From positions 1-33,312 of the forward strand of contig NZ_JANJTL010000092.1 in the NCBI RefSeq assembly GCF_024711105.1: DNA of 33,312 nt, written 5' to 3'. A program made the position numbers and the translations under genes. Below, piece after piece: positions 9,649 to 19,831 of this stretch (the first letter of the stretch is position 1; every line of letters starts with the position of its first letter). The notes beneath the pieces are model-generated. The model saw nothing but the letters and a program-made list of their open reading frames with translations, was not told where the DNA came from and ran no database searches. This stretch comes from Brevundimonas sp. Lineage in GTDB: Bacteria; Pseudomonadota; Alphaproteobacteria; Caulobacterales; Caulobacteraceae.

Positions 9649-11090
9649 CCGGCGTGCGGCTGTCCGAAATCCTCAGGCGCGACGTGCCGACCGATCCGGT
9701 CATCACCGGCGTCACCGCGGACAGCCGCCGGGTGGGGACGGGGACGCTGTTCGCCGCGCTTCCGGGCGCGCGCGCCGACGGCCGCGCCTTCATCCCCCAA
9801 GCGCTGTCGCAGGGCGCCGCCGCGGTGCTGGCGCCCGAGGACACGCCGGACGGGGCCGCTCCCCTTCTGGTGCGGTCGGGCGACGTACGCCGCGCCTATG
9901 CGCTGGCGGCGCGGGCCTTCTACGGAAAGCAGCCGCGCACCTGCGTGGCGGTCACGGGCACCAACGGAAAGACTTCGGTCGCCGCCTTCTGCCGCCAGAT
10001 CTGGACGGCGCTGGGCCACCATGGGGCCAGCATGGGCACGCTGGGCGTCATGGCCGGCGAAGAGGCCCTAACCGGGCCCGGCCTGACCAGCCCGGACGCG
10101 GCGGACGCCGCGCGCCTGCTGGCCGAACTGGCCGGGCGCGGCGTGACCCACCTGGCGCTCGAGGCCTCGTCGCACGGGCTGGACCAGCGGCGGCTGGACG
10201 GCGTGGGGCTTACGGCGGCGGCCTTCACCAACCTCAGCCAGGACCATCTGGACTACCATCACGACATGGCCGCCTATCGCGCGGCCAAGCTGCGCCTGTT
10301 CGACACCCTGTTGCCGCGCGGGCGCACGGCCGTGCTGAACGCGGACTCCGACGCTTACAACGCCTTCGCCGGCGCGGGCATCATGGCGGGCCTTAGCATC
10401 TTCGGAGTCGGCGAACGGGGCCGGGACCTGTCGCTGGTCGCCCGCCGCGCCACGGGCGAGGGCCAGCGGCTGTCGATCGACGCCGGCGGCCGGACCTATG
10501 ACATCCTGCTGCCGCTGGCCGGGGCCTTCCAGGCCTCGAATGCGCTCGTGGCCGCGGGGCTCTGCGTCGCTGCAGGCGACAAACCGGAAGCGGTGATCGC
10601 TGCGCTGGAGACGCTGAAGGGCGCGCCCGGCCGGCTGCAGCGCGTGGGTCTGAGCGCTCAGGGCGGCGAGGTCTATGTCGACTACGCGCACACGCCCGAC
10701 GGACTGGAGACTGTGTTGCAGGCCCTGCGGCCGCACGCGTCGGGACGGCTGGTCGTAGTGTTCGGCGCCGGTGGCGACCGCGATCGCGGCAAGCGCCGGC
10801 TGATGGGCGAGGTCGCCGCCCGCCTGGCCGACGCGGCGGTGGTGACCGATGACAATCCGCGCTCCGAAGACCCGGCCGCGATCCGCGCCGAGGTGATGAA
10901 GGGCTGTCCCGAGGCCCGCGAGATCGGCGACCGCCGCGAGGCCATCGCCTGGGCTGTGTCGGGCCTGAAGAAGGGGGATGTGCTGATCGTCGCCGGAAAG
11001 GGTCACGAGCAGGGTCAAATCGTCGGCGAAACGGTCTATCCGTTCGACGACGCGGCGGTGGCCGCCGAGGCCCTGAGGGAAGTTGCGTGA
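9645..11090 (+). CDS. murE: UDP-MurNAc-L-Ala-D-Glu:meso-diaminopimelate ligase MurE
   Basis: Adds the third residue of the peptidoglycan stem peptide in the cytoplasm, using ATP. It has 481 residues with the three Mur-ligase domains. The P-loop VTGTNGKTS lies at about 103-111, and DNPR at 403-406 is the motif that selects meso-diaminopimelate rather than lysine, so this cell has DAP-type peptidoglycan as expected of a Gram-negative. The N-terminal ITGVTADSRRVGTGTLFAALPG binds the uridine part. Start and stop overlap ftsI and murF. Confidence 0.97.
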   Translation: MTGVRLSEILRRDVPTDPVITGVTADSRRVGTGTLFAALPGARADGRAFIPQALSQGAAAVLAPEDTPDGAAPLLVRSGDVRRAYALAARAFYGKQPRTCVAVTGTNGKTSVAAFCRQIWTALGHHGASMGTLGVMAGEEALTGPGLTSPDAADAARLLAELAGRGVTHLALEASSHGLDQRRLDGVGLTAAAFTNLSQDHLDYHHDMAAYRAAKLRLFDTLLPRGRTAVLNADSDAYNAFAGAGIMAGLSIFGVGERGRDLSLVARRATGEGQRLSIDAGGRTYDILLPLAGAFQASNALVAAGLCVAAGDKPEAVIAALETLKGAPGRLQRVGLSAQGGEVYVDYAHTPDGLETVLQALRPHASGRLVVVFGAGGDRDRGKRRLMGEVAARLADAAVVTDDNPRSEDPAAIRAEVMKGCPEAREIGDRREAIAWAVSGLKKGDVLIVAGKGHEQGQIVGETVYPFDDAAVAAEALREVA

Positions 11091-12490
11091 TGAATGAGGC
11101 CCTGTGGACCTCGGCCGAGGTCTCCGAGGCGACGGGCGGGCTGGCGGACGGATCGTTCGCCGCCACGGGCGTGACCTTCGACAGCCGCGAGGTGAAGCCG
11201 GGCGACCTGTTCGTGGCCCTGAAGGGCGCGCGCGACGGCCACGGCTTCGTGGGACAGGCCTTCGAGAAGGGCGCGGCCGGCGTCCTGGTGTCCGAACCGG
11301 TGACCGGCGGGCCGTTCGTCCTTGTGTCCGACACCCTGGACGGCCTGGTCGCGCTCGGCGGCTACGCCCGCGACCGGGCCCCACAGACCCGCCGTGGCGC
11401 GGTGACCGGCTCGGTCGGCAAGACTAGCGTGACCCAGGCGATCCGCGCCGGGCTGGCGCTGGCGGGCTCGGCCCACTCGTCGGTGAAATCCTTCAACAAC
11501 CACATCGGCGTGCCCCTGACGCTGGCGCGGATGCCACGCGACACCGAACGCGCCGTCTTCGAGATCGGCATGAACCACGCCGACGAGATCGCGCCGCTGT
11601 CGCGCATGGTCCAGCCGCACGCGGTCTGCGTGACCACGGTCGGGCCGGTCCACATCGAGAACTTCCCCGACGGCGAGGAGGGCGTCGCCCGCGCCAAGGC
11701 CGAAATCTTCGAGGGCCTGGGTCCGGGCGGCGTGGCCGTGCTGAACGGCGACAACGTCTGGTTCGACCTGCTCAAGCACGCGGCGCTCGAGCGCGGCGCG
11801 CGCATCGCCGTCTTCGGTACGGATGAGAGCGCCGACGCCTGCCTGCTGGCCTTCGAATCCGAGGGTGAAGGCGCGCGGGTGCGAGCCCGCATCTGGGGCG
11901 AGACGCACAGCTTCGAACTGGCCCAGTCCGGCCTGCACTGGGGCCTGAACAGCATGGCCGTCCTGCTGATGCTGGATGCGCTGGATGTGCCGATGGAGAC
12001 GGGCCTCGTCGCCCTGTCCGCGTTCCAGCCGCTGGAAGGCCGGGGCCAGGTCCGCACCGTCCGCCTGCCGGGCGGCGGGGCCTTCACCCTGGTGGACGAG
12101 AGCTACAACGCCAATCCCTTGAGCATGCGGGCGGGCTTCATGAGCCTGGCGGCGCGCGAGCCCGGCGAGGGCGGCCGCCGCATCGTGGCGCTTACCGACA
12201 TGCTGGAGCTGGGCGAGGATTCCCAGCGGCTGCACGCGGGCCTGGCCGACTTCATCGAGGCGGCCCGGCTGGATCAGGTGTTCACCGCCGGCCCCGCCAT
12301 GCGCTGGCTGCACAAGGCCCTGCCCGAGAGCCGCCGCGGCGCCTGGGCGGAGGACGCCGACACGCTGATCCCGATCGTCACCGGCGCGGTGCGCGACGGC
12401 GACATCGTCATGGTCAAGGGATCGAATGGCTCGCGCGCCTCCAAGGTCGCGAAGGCGCTGGCCGGCATGGGTCCGGGAGGGGACGCCTAG
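11090..12490 (+). CDS. murF: UDP-MurNAc-tripeptide:D-Ala-D-Ala ligase MurF
   Basis: Joins D-Ala-D-Ala to the UDP-MurNAc-tripeptide, the last cytoplasmic peptide step. It has 466 residues from ATG 11090. A GTG at 11087 is also possible and would add one residue; the GAGGGA at 11075-11080 serves either. The P-loop is TGSVGKTS (106-113), with Val where E. coli has another residue. Other Mur-ligase blocks are SFNNHIGVPLTL, EIGMNHADEIAPLSRMVQP and DESYNANPLSMRAG. The start overlaps the murE stop by one base (TGATG), and the stop is directly followed by mraY with no gap. Confidence 0.96.
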   Translation: MNEALWTSAEVSEATGGLADGSFAATGVTFDSREVKPGDLFVALKGARDGHGFVGQAFEKGAAGVLVSEPVTGGPFVLVSDTLDGLVALGGYARDRAPQTRRGAVTGSVGKTSVTQAIRAGLALAGSAHSSVKSFNNHIGVPLTLARMPRDTERAVFEIGMNHADEIAPLSRMVQPHAVCVTTVGPVHIENFPDGEEGVARAKAEIFEGLGPGGVAVLNGDNVWFDLLKHAALERGARIAVFGTDESADACLLAFESEGEGARVRARIWGETHSFELAQSGLHWGLNSMAVLLMLDALDVPMETGLVALSAFQPLEGRGQVRTVRLPGGGAFTLVDESYNANPLSMRAGFMSLAAREPGEGGRRIVALTDMLELGEDSQRLHAGLADFIEAARLDQVFTAGPAMRWLHKALPESRRGAWAEDADTLIPIVTGAVRDGDIVMVKGSNGSRASKVAKALAGMGPGGDA

Positions 12491-13603
12491 ATGTTCTATC
12501 TGCTCTATCTGCAGTTCGCGGACCTGGCCCAGGACTATCCGCTTCTGAACCTGCTCCAGTACCAGACGGTGCGGGTGGGCCTGGCGCTGTTCACCGGCCT
12601 GATCGTGGCCATCGCCCTGGGCAGCCGCTTCATCGACTGGATGCGCGCCAAGCAGGGCCGCGGCCAGCCGATCCGCAAGGACGGTCCCGAAAGCCACCTG
12701 CTGAACAAGCAGGGCACGCCGACCATGGGCGGGCTGATGATCCTGGCCGGGGTCTTCGCGGGCACGCTCCTTTGGGCCGACCTGACCAATCCGTTCGTCT
12801 GGGTGGCCCTGCTGGTCACCGGCGGCTACGGCCTGCTCGGCTTCCTCGACGACTACGACAAGGTCACCAAGCAGCACCACGCCGGCCTGACCGGCAAGCA
12901 GAAGCTGGCGGCCCAGTTCGCCCTGGCCATCGTGGCCTCGGCGCTGCTGATCTGGTTGTCGACGCCCTCGCCGACGTCTCCGGGCCTTGAAACTTCGATC
13001 GCCTTCCCATTCTTCAAGGAGGTGCTGCTGAACCTCGGCTGGTTCTATGTCGCCTTCGCCGCCTTCACGATCGTGGGCTTCTCCAACGCCGTGAACCTGA
13101 CCGACGGGCTGGACGGCCTGGCCATCGTGCCGGTGATGATGGCCGCCGCCGCCTTCGGGGTGATCAGCTATCTCGTCGGCAACTTCGTCTTCTCGGAATA
13201 TCTCCAGGTCCACCATGCGCCGGGCGCGGGCGAGCTGGCCATCTTCTGCGCGGCCATCATCGGCGGGGGCGTCGGCTTCCTCTGGTACAACGCCCCGCCG
13301 GCCAAGATCTTCATGGGCGACACCGGATCGCTGGCGCTGGGCGGCGCGCTGGGCACGGTCGCGGTCTCGACCAAGCACGAGCTGGTGCTGGGCATCATCG
13401 GGGGGCTGTTCGTGATCGAGGCGGCCTCGGTGATGATCCAGGTCGCCTACTTCAAGGCTACGGGTAAGCGCATCTTCCTGATGGCGCCGATCCACCACCA
13501 CTTCGAAAAGCTGGGCTGGGCGGAGTCGACCGTGGTGATCCGCTTCTGGATCGTCGCGGCCATGCTCGCGCTGATCGGTCTGTCGACGCTGAAGCTCAGA
13601 TGA
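12491..13603 (+). CDS. mraY: Phospho-MurNAc-pentapeptide transferase MraY
   Basis: Moves phospho-MurNAc-pentapeptide from UDP to undecaprenyl phosphate, making lipid I at the inner face of the membrane. It has 370 residues with about ten membrane segments. Signature blocks are GTPTMGG, the metal-binding [24 protein letters not shown] (Asp120, Asp121), [22 protein letters not shown] and the C-terminal [14 protein letters not shown]. It starts right after the murF stop and overlaps murD by 4 nt. Confidence 0.98.
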   Translation: MFYLLYLQFADLAQDYPLLNLLQYQTVRVGLALFTGLIVAIALGSRFIDWMRAKQGRGQPIRKDGPESHLLNKQGTPTMGGLMILAGVFAGTLLWADLTNPFVWVALLVTGGYGLLGFLDDYDKVTKQHHAGLTGKQKLAAQFALAIVASALLIWLSTPSPTSPGLETSIAFPFFKEVLLNLGWFYVAFAAFTIVGFSNAVNLTDGLDGLAIVPVMMAAAAFGVISYLVGNFVFSEYLQVHHAPGAGELAIFCAAIIGGGVGFLWYNAPPAKIFMGDTGSLALGGALGTVAVSTKHELVLGIIGGLFVIEAASVMIQVAYFKATGKRIFLMAPIHHHFEKLGWAESTVVIRFWIVAAMLALIGLSTLKLR

Positions 13604-14937
13604 TCCCGGTCCCCGGCTTCGAGGGGCGCGAGGTCGCCGTCTTCGGCCTGGGACGTTCGGGCCTGCCGTCCGCGCGCGCGCTGCAGGCCAGAGGGGCGCG
13701 TCCGGTCCTTTGGGACGACGGCGTCTCGGGCCGCATGCAGGCCGAGGCCGAGGGCTTTCAGGTCGAGGATCTGACCCAGGCGGACTGGAGCCGGTTCGCG
13801 GGCCTGGTCCTGTCGCCTGGCGTGCCCCTGACCCACCCGAAGCCGCACTGGACGGTCGATAAGGCCAGGGCAGCGGGCGTGCCCGTCATCGGCGACATCG
13901 AGCTGTTCGCCCGCGCCATGGCGGCGCTTCCCGAAGGCGAGCGGCCCAAGGTGGTCGCCATCACCGGCACCAACGGCAAGTCGACCACCACGGCCCTGAT
14001 CGGCTGGGTTCTCAACCAGGCGGGTCTGAAGGCGCACATCGGGGGCAACATCGGCATCGGGGCCCTGGCCCTGCCCGCGCCCAAGGGCGGCGAGGTCTAT
14101 GTGCTGGAGGTGTCGTCCTACCAGCTGGACCTGACCCAGAGCTTCGCGCCCGACGTCGCCATCCTCACCAACATCAGCCCCGACCACCTCGACCGCCACG
14201 GCGGGATGGAGGGCTATGTCGCGGCTAAGCGGAAGATTTTCGACAGGGCGGGCGTCGCCCTGGTGGGTGTCGACGACGACTGGGGCAGACGGATCGCCGG
14301 CGAGCTGCCGAACGCCGAAGCCGTGTCTGTCGCGGATTTCGACGGGCGCCTCACCCACGCCGGTCAGGATGTGGCCGATCTAACCCAAGCGCGCTCACTC
14401 CCGGGCCGGCACAACGCCCAGAACGCCGCCTTCGCCTATGCCACGGCGCGGGCGCTCGGGGTGCCGCACGACAAGGCCGTCGCAGGCCTGATGACCTTCC
14501 CCGGGCTGGCGCACCGGATGGAGGAGGTCGGCCATGTCGGGCCGGTGCGCTTCATCAACGACTCCAAGGCCACCAACGCCGACGCCACGCGTCAGGCGCT
14601 GGCGTCGTACCCGCGCAGCTACTGGATCGCCGGCGGACGGGCGAAGAGCGAAGGCATCGAGCCGCTCGCCGACCTCTTCCCGCGCATCGCCAAGGCCTAT
14701 CTGATCGGCGAGGCCGCCAACGACTTCGCCCGCGTGTTGGGCGCCGTGCCGCACGAGGTCTGCAGCGTCATGGAAGCCGCCGTGGCCGCGGCCGCCCGAG
14801 ACGCCTCGGCCACCGGCCAGCCGGAGGTCGTGCTGCTGTCGCCGGCCTGCGCCTCCTTCGACCAGTATCCGGACTTCGAGGCGCGCGGAGAGGCCTTCCG
14901 CGCCGCCGTGCTCGGCCTCCAGGGAGCCGCCGCATGA
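13600..14937 (+). CDS. murD: UDP-MurNAc-L-alanine:D-glutamate ligase MurD
   Basis: Adds D-Glu to UDP-MurNAc-L-Ala in the cytoplasm. It has 445 residues. The N-terminal Rossmann-like domain begins [15 protein letters not shown], the P-loop [15 protein letters not shown] starts near residue 121, and [30 protein letters not shown] and [11 protein letters not shown] follow in the family order. It has 4-nt overlaps with mraY and ftsW. Confidence 0.97.
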   Translation: MIPVPGFEGREVAVFGLGRSGLPSARALQARGARPVLWDDGVSGRMQAEAEGFQVEDLTQADWSRFAGLVLSPGVPLTHPKPHWTVDKARAAGVPVIGDIELFARAMAALPEGERPKVVAITGTNGKSTTTALIGWVLNQAGLKAHIGGNIGIGALALPAPKGGEVYVLEVSSYQLDLTQSFAPDVAILTNISPDHLDRHGGMEGYVAAKRKIFDRAGVALVGVDDDWGRRIAGELPNAEAVSVADFDGRLTHAGQDVADLTQARSLPGRHNAQNAAFAYATARALGVPHDKAVAGLMTFPGLAHRMEEVGHVGPVRFINDSKATNADATRQALASYPRSYWIAGGRAKSEGIEPLADLFPRIAKAYLIGEAANDFARVLGAVPHEVCSVMEAAVAAAARDASATGQPEVVLLSPACASFDQYPDFEARGEAFRAAVLGLQGAAA

Positions 14938-16100
14938 CCGCCTACGCCCCGCAGCTCGGCCGCGAGCGGTCGCCGCTCAGCCACTGGTTCTGGCAGGTCG
15001 ACAAGCCGATCTTCGCCGCCGTGCTCGCCCTGATCTTCCTCGGCGTGGCGCTCAGCTTCGCCTCCAGCCCGGCCGCCGCCGGCCGGGACGACTCCATCTC
15101 GGGCGACTTCTATTATTCGTGGCGGATGATGGCGTTCGCGGCGGCGGGCCTGTTCACCCTGCTGTCGGCCTCCATGCTGTCGCCGCGTGGTGTGCGGCGG
15201 GTGGCCCTGGCGGTGTTTCTGATCTCGATTGCGGTGATGGCCCTGCTCCCGTTCATCGGTCACGAGGCCAAGGGCGCGACGCGCTGGCTGCCGCTGGGAC
15301 CGTTCAGCTTCCAACCGTCGGAGTTCGTGAAACCGGCGCTGATCATCCTTGCGGCCTGGATGTTCTCCGAGGGCCAGAAGGGCGAGGGCGTGCCGGGCAT
15401 GACCATCGCGTTCTGCCTCTACGGCCTGACGGCGGTGCTGCTCGTGATCCAGCCGGACATCGGCCAGACGGTGCTGATCACCACGGCGTTCATGGCGGTC
15501 TTCTTCATGGCCGGCGTGCCCTTCCGCTGGATGCTGGTGCTGGCGGGGCTGGCGGCGGCGGGGTTCGTGGCGATCTACGCCTCGGTCGATCACGTGCGCG
15601 AGCGCATCGGCACCTATTTCGGCGGCGGCGAGGCGGCCGACACCTACCAGCTCGACCGGGCCCACGAGGCCATCGCCGCAGGCGGCCTGGTCGGCCGCGG
15701 CGTGGGCGAGGGCGTGATGAAGCGCTTCGTGCCCGACCTGCACACCGACTTCATCTATTCGGTCGCGGCCGAGGAGTTCGGCCTGGTCTTTTCGATCCTG
15801 CTCATCGGCCTGTTCGGCCTGATCGCGGTCCGGGGCCTGAGGCGGTCGATGCGGCTGGCCGACCCGTTCGAGCAGACGGCCGCGGGCGGCCTCTTCGTGC
15901 TGGCGGGGCTGCAGGCGGCGATCAACATCGCGGTGAACCTCGGCCTGATCCCGACCAAGGGCATGACCCTGCCGTTCATCAGCTATGGCGGCTCCTCGAT
16001 GATCGCCATGTGCCTGACGCTGGGGCTGGCGCTGGCGCTGACCCGCAAGCGGCCGGGCGCCTACGAACCCGGCGAGACGGCGCGCGGCATCCTGGGATGA
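14934..16100 (+). CDS. ftsW: Septal peptidoglycan glycosyltransferase FtsW (SEDS family)
   Basis: Polymerises lipid II into glycan strands at the septum together with FtsI. It has 388 residues with about ten membrane segments. The long loop after KGATRWLPLGPFSFQPSEFVKPA and the AEEFG segment (HTDFIYSVAAEEFG) are SEDS hallmarks, as is the closing LPFISYGGSSMIAMCLTLGLAL. Position between murD and murG supports FtsW over RodA. It overlaps both by 4 nt. The long plus-strand ORF 15119-17182 is murG with a false extension through ftsW. Confidence 0.97.
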   Translation: MTAYAPQLGRERSPLSHWFWQVDKPIFAAVLALIFLGVALSFASSPAAAGRDDSISGDFYYSWRMMAFAAAGLFTLLSASMLSPRGVRRVALAVFLISIAVMALLPFIGHEAKGATRWLPLGPFSFQPSEFVKPALIILAAWMFSEGQKGEGVPGMTIAFCLYGLTAVLLVIQPDIGQTVLITTAFMAVFFMAGVPFRWMLVLAGLAAAGFVAIYASVDHVRERIGTYFGGGEAADTYQLDRAHEAIAAGGLVGRGVGEGVMKRFVPDLHTDFIYSVAAEEFGLVFSILLIGLFGLIAVRGLRRSMRLADPFEQTAAGGLFVLAGLQAAINIAVNLGLIPTKGMTLPFISYGGSSMIAMCLTLGLALALTRKRPGAYEPGETARGILG

Positions 16101-17182
16101 GCAGGCTCGCCGTCCTCGCCGCCGGGGGCACCGGCGGCCATATGTTCCCGGCCCAGGCCCTGGCGGGCGTGCTGGCCGCACGCGGCTGGCGCGTGGTGCT
16201 GGCTACGGACGCGCGCGGCGCCCAGTACGCTCACGAATTTCCGGCCGAGGAGCGCATCGCGCTCGAGGCCGCGACCGCAAAAGGCGGCGACCCCATCGGC
16301 ATGGCCCGGGCGGGTCTGAAGATCGCCGCCGGGATCGGTCAGGCGCGCAAGGCCTACGCCCGGTTGGACCCGGCGGTGGTGGTCGGCTTCGGCGGCTATC
16401 CGTCCGTGCCGGCGCTGCTCGCCGCCGTCAGCCAGGGCCGACCCACGGTCATCCACGAGCAGAACGCGGTGCTGGGTCGCTCCAACCGGCTGCTGGCGCG
16501 CTGGGCCAAGGCGGTGGCCTGCGGTTTCCCGACGCTCGAGCGCGCGCCGGCGGGGGTGAAGGACCGCGTCGTGGTCGTCGGCAATCCGGTGCGGGCGGAC
16601 ATCCGCGCCCTGACGGGCCGGGCCTACGACGCCTCGCAGGGCCCGCTGCACGTGCTGATCACCGGCGGGAGCCAGGGCGCCCGCCTTCTGTCCGAGACGA
16701 CCCCGCGCGCGCTGGCCCAGATCGCCGAGCCGCTGCGCCTGCGGCTCAAGGTGCATCAGCAGAGCCGGCCCGAGGCGCTGGACACCGCGCGCGCCATCTA
16801 CGCCGACGCCCTGATCGACGCCGAGGTCGCGCCCTTCTTCCGGGACATGGCCTCCCGGCTCGAGCAGGCGCATCTGGTCATCGGCCGGGCCGGCGCCTCG
16901 ACCTGTTCGGAGCTGGCCGTGGCGGGCCTGCCGTCGGTGCTCATTCCGCTGAAGATCGCCACGGACGACCATCAGCGGTTGAACGCCAAGGCGCTGGCGG
17001 ATACGGGCGCGGCCGAGGTGATCCTTGAGGACGAGGTGACCGTCGACCGGCTGGCCGAGGCGATCCAGGCGATGCTGTCGGACACCGAGGCGCTGGCCCG
17101 TCGCGCCGCCGCGGCCCGCGCGGTGGCCCTGCCGGATGCGGCCGAGCGGCTGGCGGATCTGGTCGAGGCCCAGGCGCGCTAA
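16097..17182 (+). CDS. murG: Lipid II synthase, UDP-GlcNAc transferase MurG
   Basis: Adds GlcNAc to lipid I to give lipid II on the inner face of the membrane. It has 361 residues from the ATG at 16097, which overlaps ftsW by 4 nt. The glycine loop LAAGGTGGHMFPAQA (residues 8-20), GFGGYPSVPALLAA, VIHEQNAVLGRSNR, ITGGSQGARLLSE, and the UDP-GlcNAc site RAGASTCSELAVAGLPSVLIPLK followed by DDHQRLNAKAL are all present. The run of 4-nt overlaps ends here; 48 nt separate it from the channel gene. Confidence 0.97.
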   Translation: MSRLAVLAAGGTGGHMFPAQALAGVLAARGWRVVLATDARGAQYAHEFPAEERIALEAATAKGGDPIGMARAGLKIAAGIGQARKAYARLDPAVVVGFGGYPSVPALLAAVSQGRPTVIHEQNAVLGRSNRLLARWAKAVACGFPTLERAPAGVKDRVVVVGNPVRADIRALTGRAYDASQGPLHVLITGGSQGARLLSETTPRALAQIAEPLRLRLKVHQQSRPEALDTARAIYADALIDAEVAPFFRDMASRLEQAHLVIGRAGASTCSELAVAGLPSVLIPLKIATDDHQRLNAKALADTGAAEVILEDEVTVDRLAEAIQAMLSDTEALARRAAAARAVALPDAAERLADLVEAQAR

Positions 17183-17230
17183 GCCGTCGCAGCCGGGAAC
17201 GGTAGAGCTTGTCTCGCCGTTTCCTTGCCA

Positions 17231-18346
17231 ATGCCCCCAGCTCTGACCGACCTGACGCGAGAGGTGATCGCCCTCTGGCGACGCGTGCACTGGCTGCCCG
17301 AATGGGCGGCCATCGCCATTGTCGTGGGTGCCTTCGCGCTCGCCGGCTGGCTCGCCCACCGGATCATCTTCAGCCTTGCGCGGCTGATCGTGCGCAAGCG
17401 CGACCTGTTCTGGCGCGGCGTCGTCGAGCGCGCGCGGCTCAAGCTGCGCATCCTGGTGCTGATCGTCGCCCTGGCGATCGGGGTGACCGTCTCTCCCATG
17501 GACCCCGAACCGTCGGAGACTGTCCGGCAGGTGCTGTTGTTTGGCTTCGTGCTGACGCTGGGCTGGCTGGTCGCAGGCGCGGTGGACATGTGGACGGTGG
17601 TCTACATGCGGCGTTTCAACATCGCCGCGCCGGACAATCTGGTCGCGCGCAAGCACGTCACCCAGGCGCGGATTCTCCAGAAGGTCGCCCGGGTGCTGAT
17701 CGCCATGGTGACCATCGGCCTGGCGCTGATGACCATCGGCGGCTTCCGCCAGTGGGGCGTCAGCCTGCTGGCCTCGGCCGGCGTGGTCGGCATCATCGCG
17801 GGCCTCGCGCTGCAGCCCGTGCTGACCAACCTGCTGGCCGGCATCCAGATCGCCATGACCCAGCCGATCCGCATCGATGACGCGGTCATCGTCGAGGGCG
17901 AGTGGGGCAATGTCGAGGAGATCGGCTCGACCTATGTGGTGGTGAAGCTGTGGGACTGGCGGCGCATGATCCTGCCGCTCAGCTACTTCATCAGCACCCC
18001 CTTCCAGAACTGGACGCGCGAGACCGCGCGGCTGATCGGCAGCGTCTTCCTCTATGTCGACTACGAGGCGCCGATCGAGCGGCTGCGCGCGGCGTTCGAG
18101 CGCATCGTTCAGGCGTCGCCGCACTGGGACGGCGAGGTCCAGGTGCTGCAGGTCATCGAGGTGACGGACCGGGTCGCCCAAGTCCGCTGCCTAGCCAGCG
18201 CGGCGGACGGGGGCGCCGCCTTCGACCTGCGCTGCGAGATCCGCGAGAAGATGCTGGCCTTCATGCGCGACGAATGTCCGGAGGCGCTGCCGAGGGAGCG
18301 GTGGGAACCGGGCCGCGGGGAGCCGGTGGCTCCGTCCACAGGCTGA
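17231..18346 (+). CDS. MscS-family mechanosensitive ion channel
   Basis: Predicted small-conductance mechanosensitive channel of the inner membrane, which would release solutes on osmotic downshock. It has 371 residues from ATG 17231; the TTG at 17225 is less likely. About five membrane segments fall near residues 20-45, 75-92, 105-125, 157-172 and 178-200. The last is the pore-lining helix (GVSLLASAGVVGIIAGLALQPVLTNLLAGIQIAMTQ). The beta domain IRIDDAVIVEGEWGNVEEIGSTYVVVKLWDWRRMILPLSYFISTPFQNWTR is typical of the family. The ribosome-binding site is weak. It sits between murG and murC on the same strand, 48 and 39 nt from them, and is not part of the usual dcw set. Confidence 0.92.
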   Translation: MPPALTDLTREVIALWRRVHWLPEWAAIAIVVGAFALAGWLAHRIIFSLARLIVRKRDLFWRGVVERARLKLRILVLIVALAIGVTVSPMDPEPSETVRQVLLFGFVLTLGWLVAGAVDMWTVVYMRRFNIAAPDNLVARKHVTQARILQKVARVLIAMVTIGLALMTIGGFRQWGVSLLASAGVVGIIAGLALQPVLTNLLAGIQIAMTQPIRIDDAVIVEGEWGNVEEIGSTYVVVKLWDWRRMILPLSYFISTPFQNWTRETARLIGSVFLYVDYEAPIERLRAAFERIVQASPHWDGEVQVLQVIEVTDRVAQVRCLASAADGGAAFDLRCEIREKMLAFMRDECPEALPRERWEPGRGEPVAPSTG

Positions 18347-18385
18347 GGCATTCCAGCGGCGGCCCACCCCTGCTAAGCCGCCCCG

Positions 18386-19831
18386 ATGATCCGGCGCATA
18401 CGTCCTGTCCCCTTCCACATCGGTCCCGTCCACTTCGTAGGCATCGGGGGCATCGGCATGAGCGGCATCGCCGAGATCATGCTGAAGATCGGCTATTCGG
18501 TGCAGGGTTCGGACGCGAAAGCATCCGCCAACACCGAGCGGCTGGAGGCGCTGGGCGCGCGCATCTTCATCGGCCACGAGGCCGAGCATGTCGGCGAGGA
18601 CGTCTCAGCGGTGGTCTATTCGACGGCGGTGAAGGCCGAGAATCCGGAGCTGCAGGCGGCGCGGGCGCGGCGCATCCCTCTGGTTCGGCGCGCCGAGATG
18701 CTGGCCGAGCTGATGCGGCTGCAGTTCTCGATCGGCGTGGCCGGGACCCACGGCAAGACGACGACCACCTCGCTGGTCGCCGCGGTGCTGGACGCCGGCG
18801 GGCTGGACCCGACGGTGGTCAACGGCGGGATCATCAACGCCTACGGCACCAACGCCAAGGTCGGGGACGGCGACTGGATGGTGGTCGAGGCCGACGAGAG
18901 CGACGGCAGCTTCCTGCGCCTGAAGTCGACGGTCGCCATCGTGACCAACATCGATCCGGAGCACCTCGATCACTACGGGGATTTCGAGGGGGTCCGGAAG
19001 GCGTTCTGCGACTTCGTCGAGAACATTCCCTTCTATGGTTTCGCGGCGGTCTGCCTGGACCACCCGGAGGTGCAGAAGCTGGTGGCCAGCGTCGATAACC
19101 GGCGGCTGGTGACCTACGGCCTCAATCCGCAAGCCATGGTGCGGGCCGACAACTGCCGGCTGGAGCCGGATGGCGCTTATTTCGACGTGCTGATCCAGCG
19201 CCAGGGCCTGGCGGCGCTGGAGGAACCGGACCGGATCGAGGGCGTCCACCTGCCGATGGCCGGCTGGCACAACGTCTCGAACGCGCTGGCCGCCATCGCC
19301 GTGGCGCGCGAGCTGGACGTCTCGGACGACGCCATCCGCCAGGGTCTGGCGGGCTTCGACGGGGTGAGGCGGCGCTTCACTACTACGGGCATCGTGGACG
19401 GCGTGCGCATCATCGACGACTACGGTCACCATCCGGTCGAGATCGCCGCGGTGCTCAAGGCCGCGCGCCAGGTGGCGCGCAGGGGCGACCAGTCCGGCCG
19501 GGTCATCGCCGTGGTCCAGCCGCACCGCTACACGCGCCTGCGCGACCTGATGGAGGAGTTCTCCACCTGCTTCTCGGACGCCGACGCGGTGTATGTCGCG
19601 GACGTCTATGCGGCGGGCGAGCAGCCCATCGAGGGTGTCGACAAACAGGCCCTGGTCGAGGGCATCCGCCGCTTCGGACATCTGCATGTTGAAGCCCTCG
19701 AAGGGCCCGAGGCCCTGGCCGGCATTGTCAAGAGCGAGGCCCGGCCGGACGACCTGGTGGTGTTCCTCGGCGCCGGCGATATCACCCAGTGGGCCTATGC
19801 GCTGCCGGCTCAGCTGGAGGCGCTCGCGTGA
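18386..19831 (+). CDS. murC: UDP-N-acetylmuramate:L-alanine ligase MurC
   Basis: Adds L-Ala to UDP-MurNAc, the first stem-peptide step. It has 481 residues. The start motif [17 protein letters not shown] and P-loop [15 protein letters not shown] (from about 117) are canonical, followed by [45 protein letters not shown] and [11 protein letters not shown]. No clear ribosome-binding site precedes the ATG, but the N-terminus matches the family closely. The 39-nt gap before it contains GGCGGC and GCCGCC, which could pair weakly. It overlaps murB by 4 nt. Confidence 0.97.
   Translation: MIRRIRPVPFHIGPVHFVGIGGIGMSGIAEIMLKIGYSVQGSDAKASANTERLEALGARIFIGHEAEHVGEDVSAVVYSTAVKAENPELQAARARRIPLVRRAEMLAELMRLQFSIGVAGTHGKTTTTSLVAAVLDAGGLDPTVVNGGIINAYGTNAKVGDGDWMVVEADESDGSFLRLKSTVAIVTNIDPEHLDHYGDFEGVRKAFCDFVENIPFYGFAAVCLDHPEVQKLVASVDNRRLVTYGLNPQAMVRADNCRLEPDGAYFDVLIQRQGLAALEEPDRIEGVHLPMAGWHNVSNALAAIAVARELDVSDDAIRQGLAGFDGVRRRFTTTGIVDGVRIIDDYGHHPVEIAAVLKAARQVARRGDQSGRVIAVVQPHRYTRLRDLMEEFSTCFSDADAVYVADVYAAGEQPIEGVDKQALVEGIRRFGHLHVEALEGPEALAGIVKSEARPDDLVVFLGAGDITQWAYALPAQLEALA

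Noticed and set aside
11036-13501. 821-aa minus-strand ORF opposite murF and mraY
   Set aside because: Shadow of genuine genes in GC-rich DNA; low-complexity Arg/Gln/His/Gly protein with no recognisable domain.
16061-18181. 706-aa minus-strand ORF opposite murG and the channel gene
   Set aside because: Same type of antisense shadow; composition dominated by Arg, Asp, Gln and His, no motifs.
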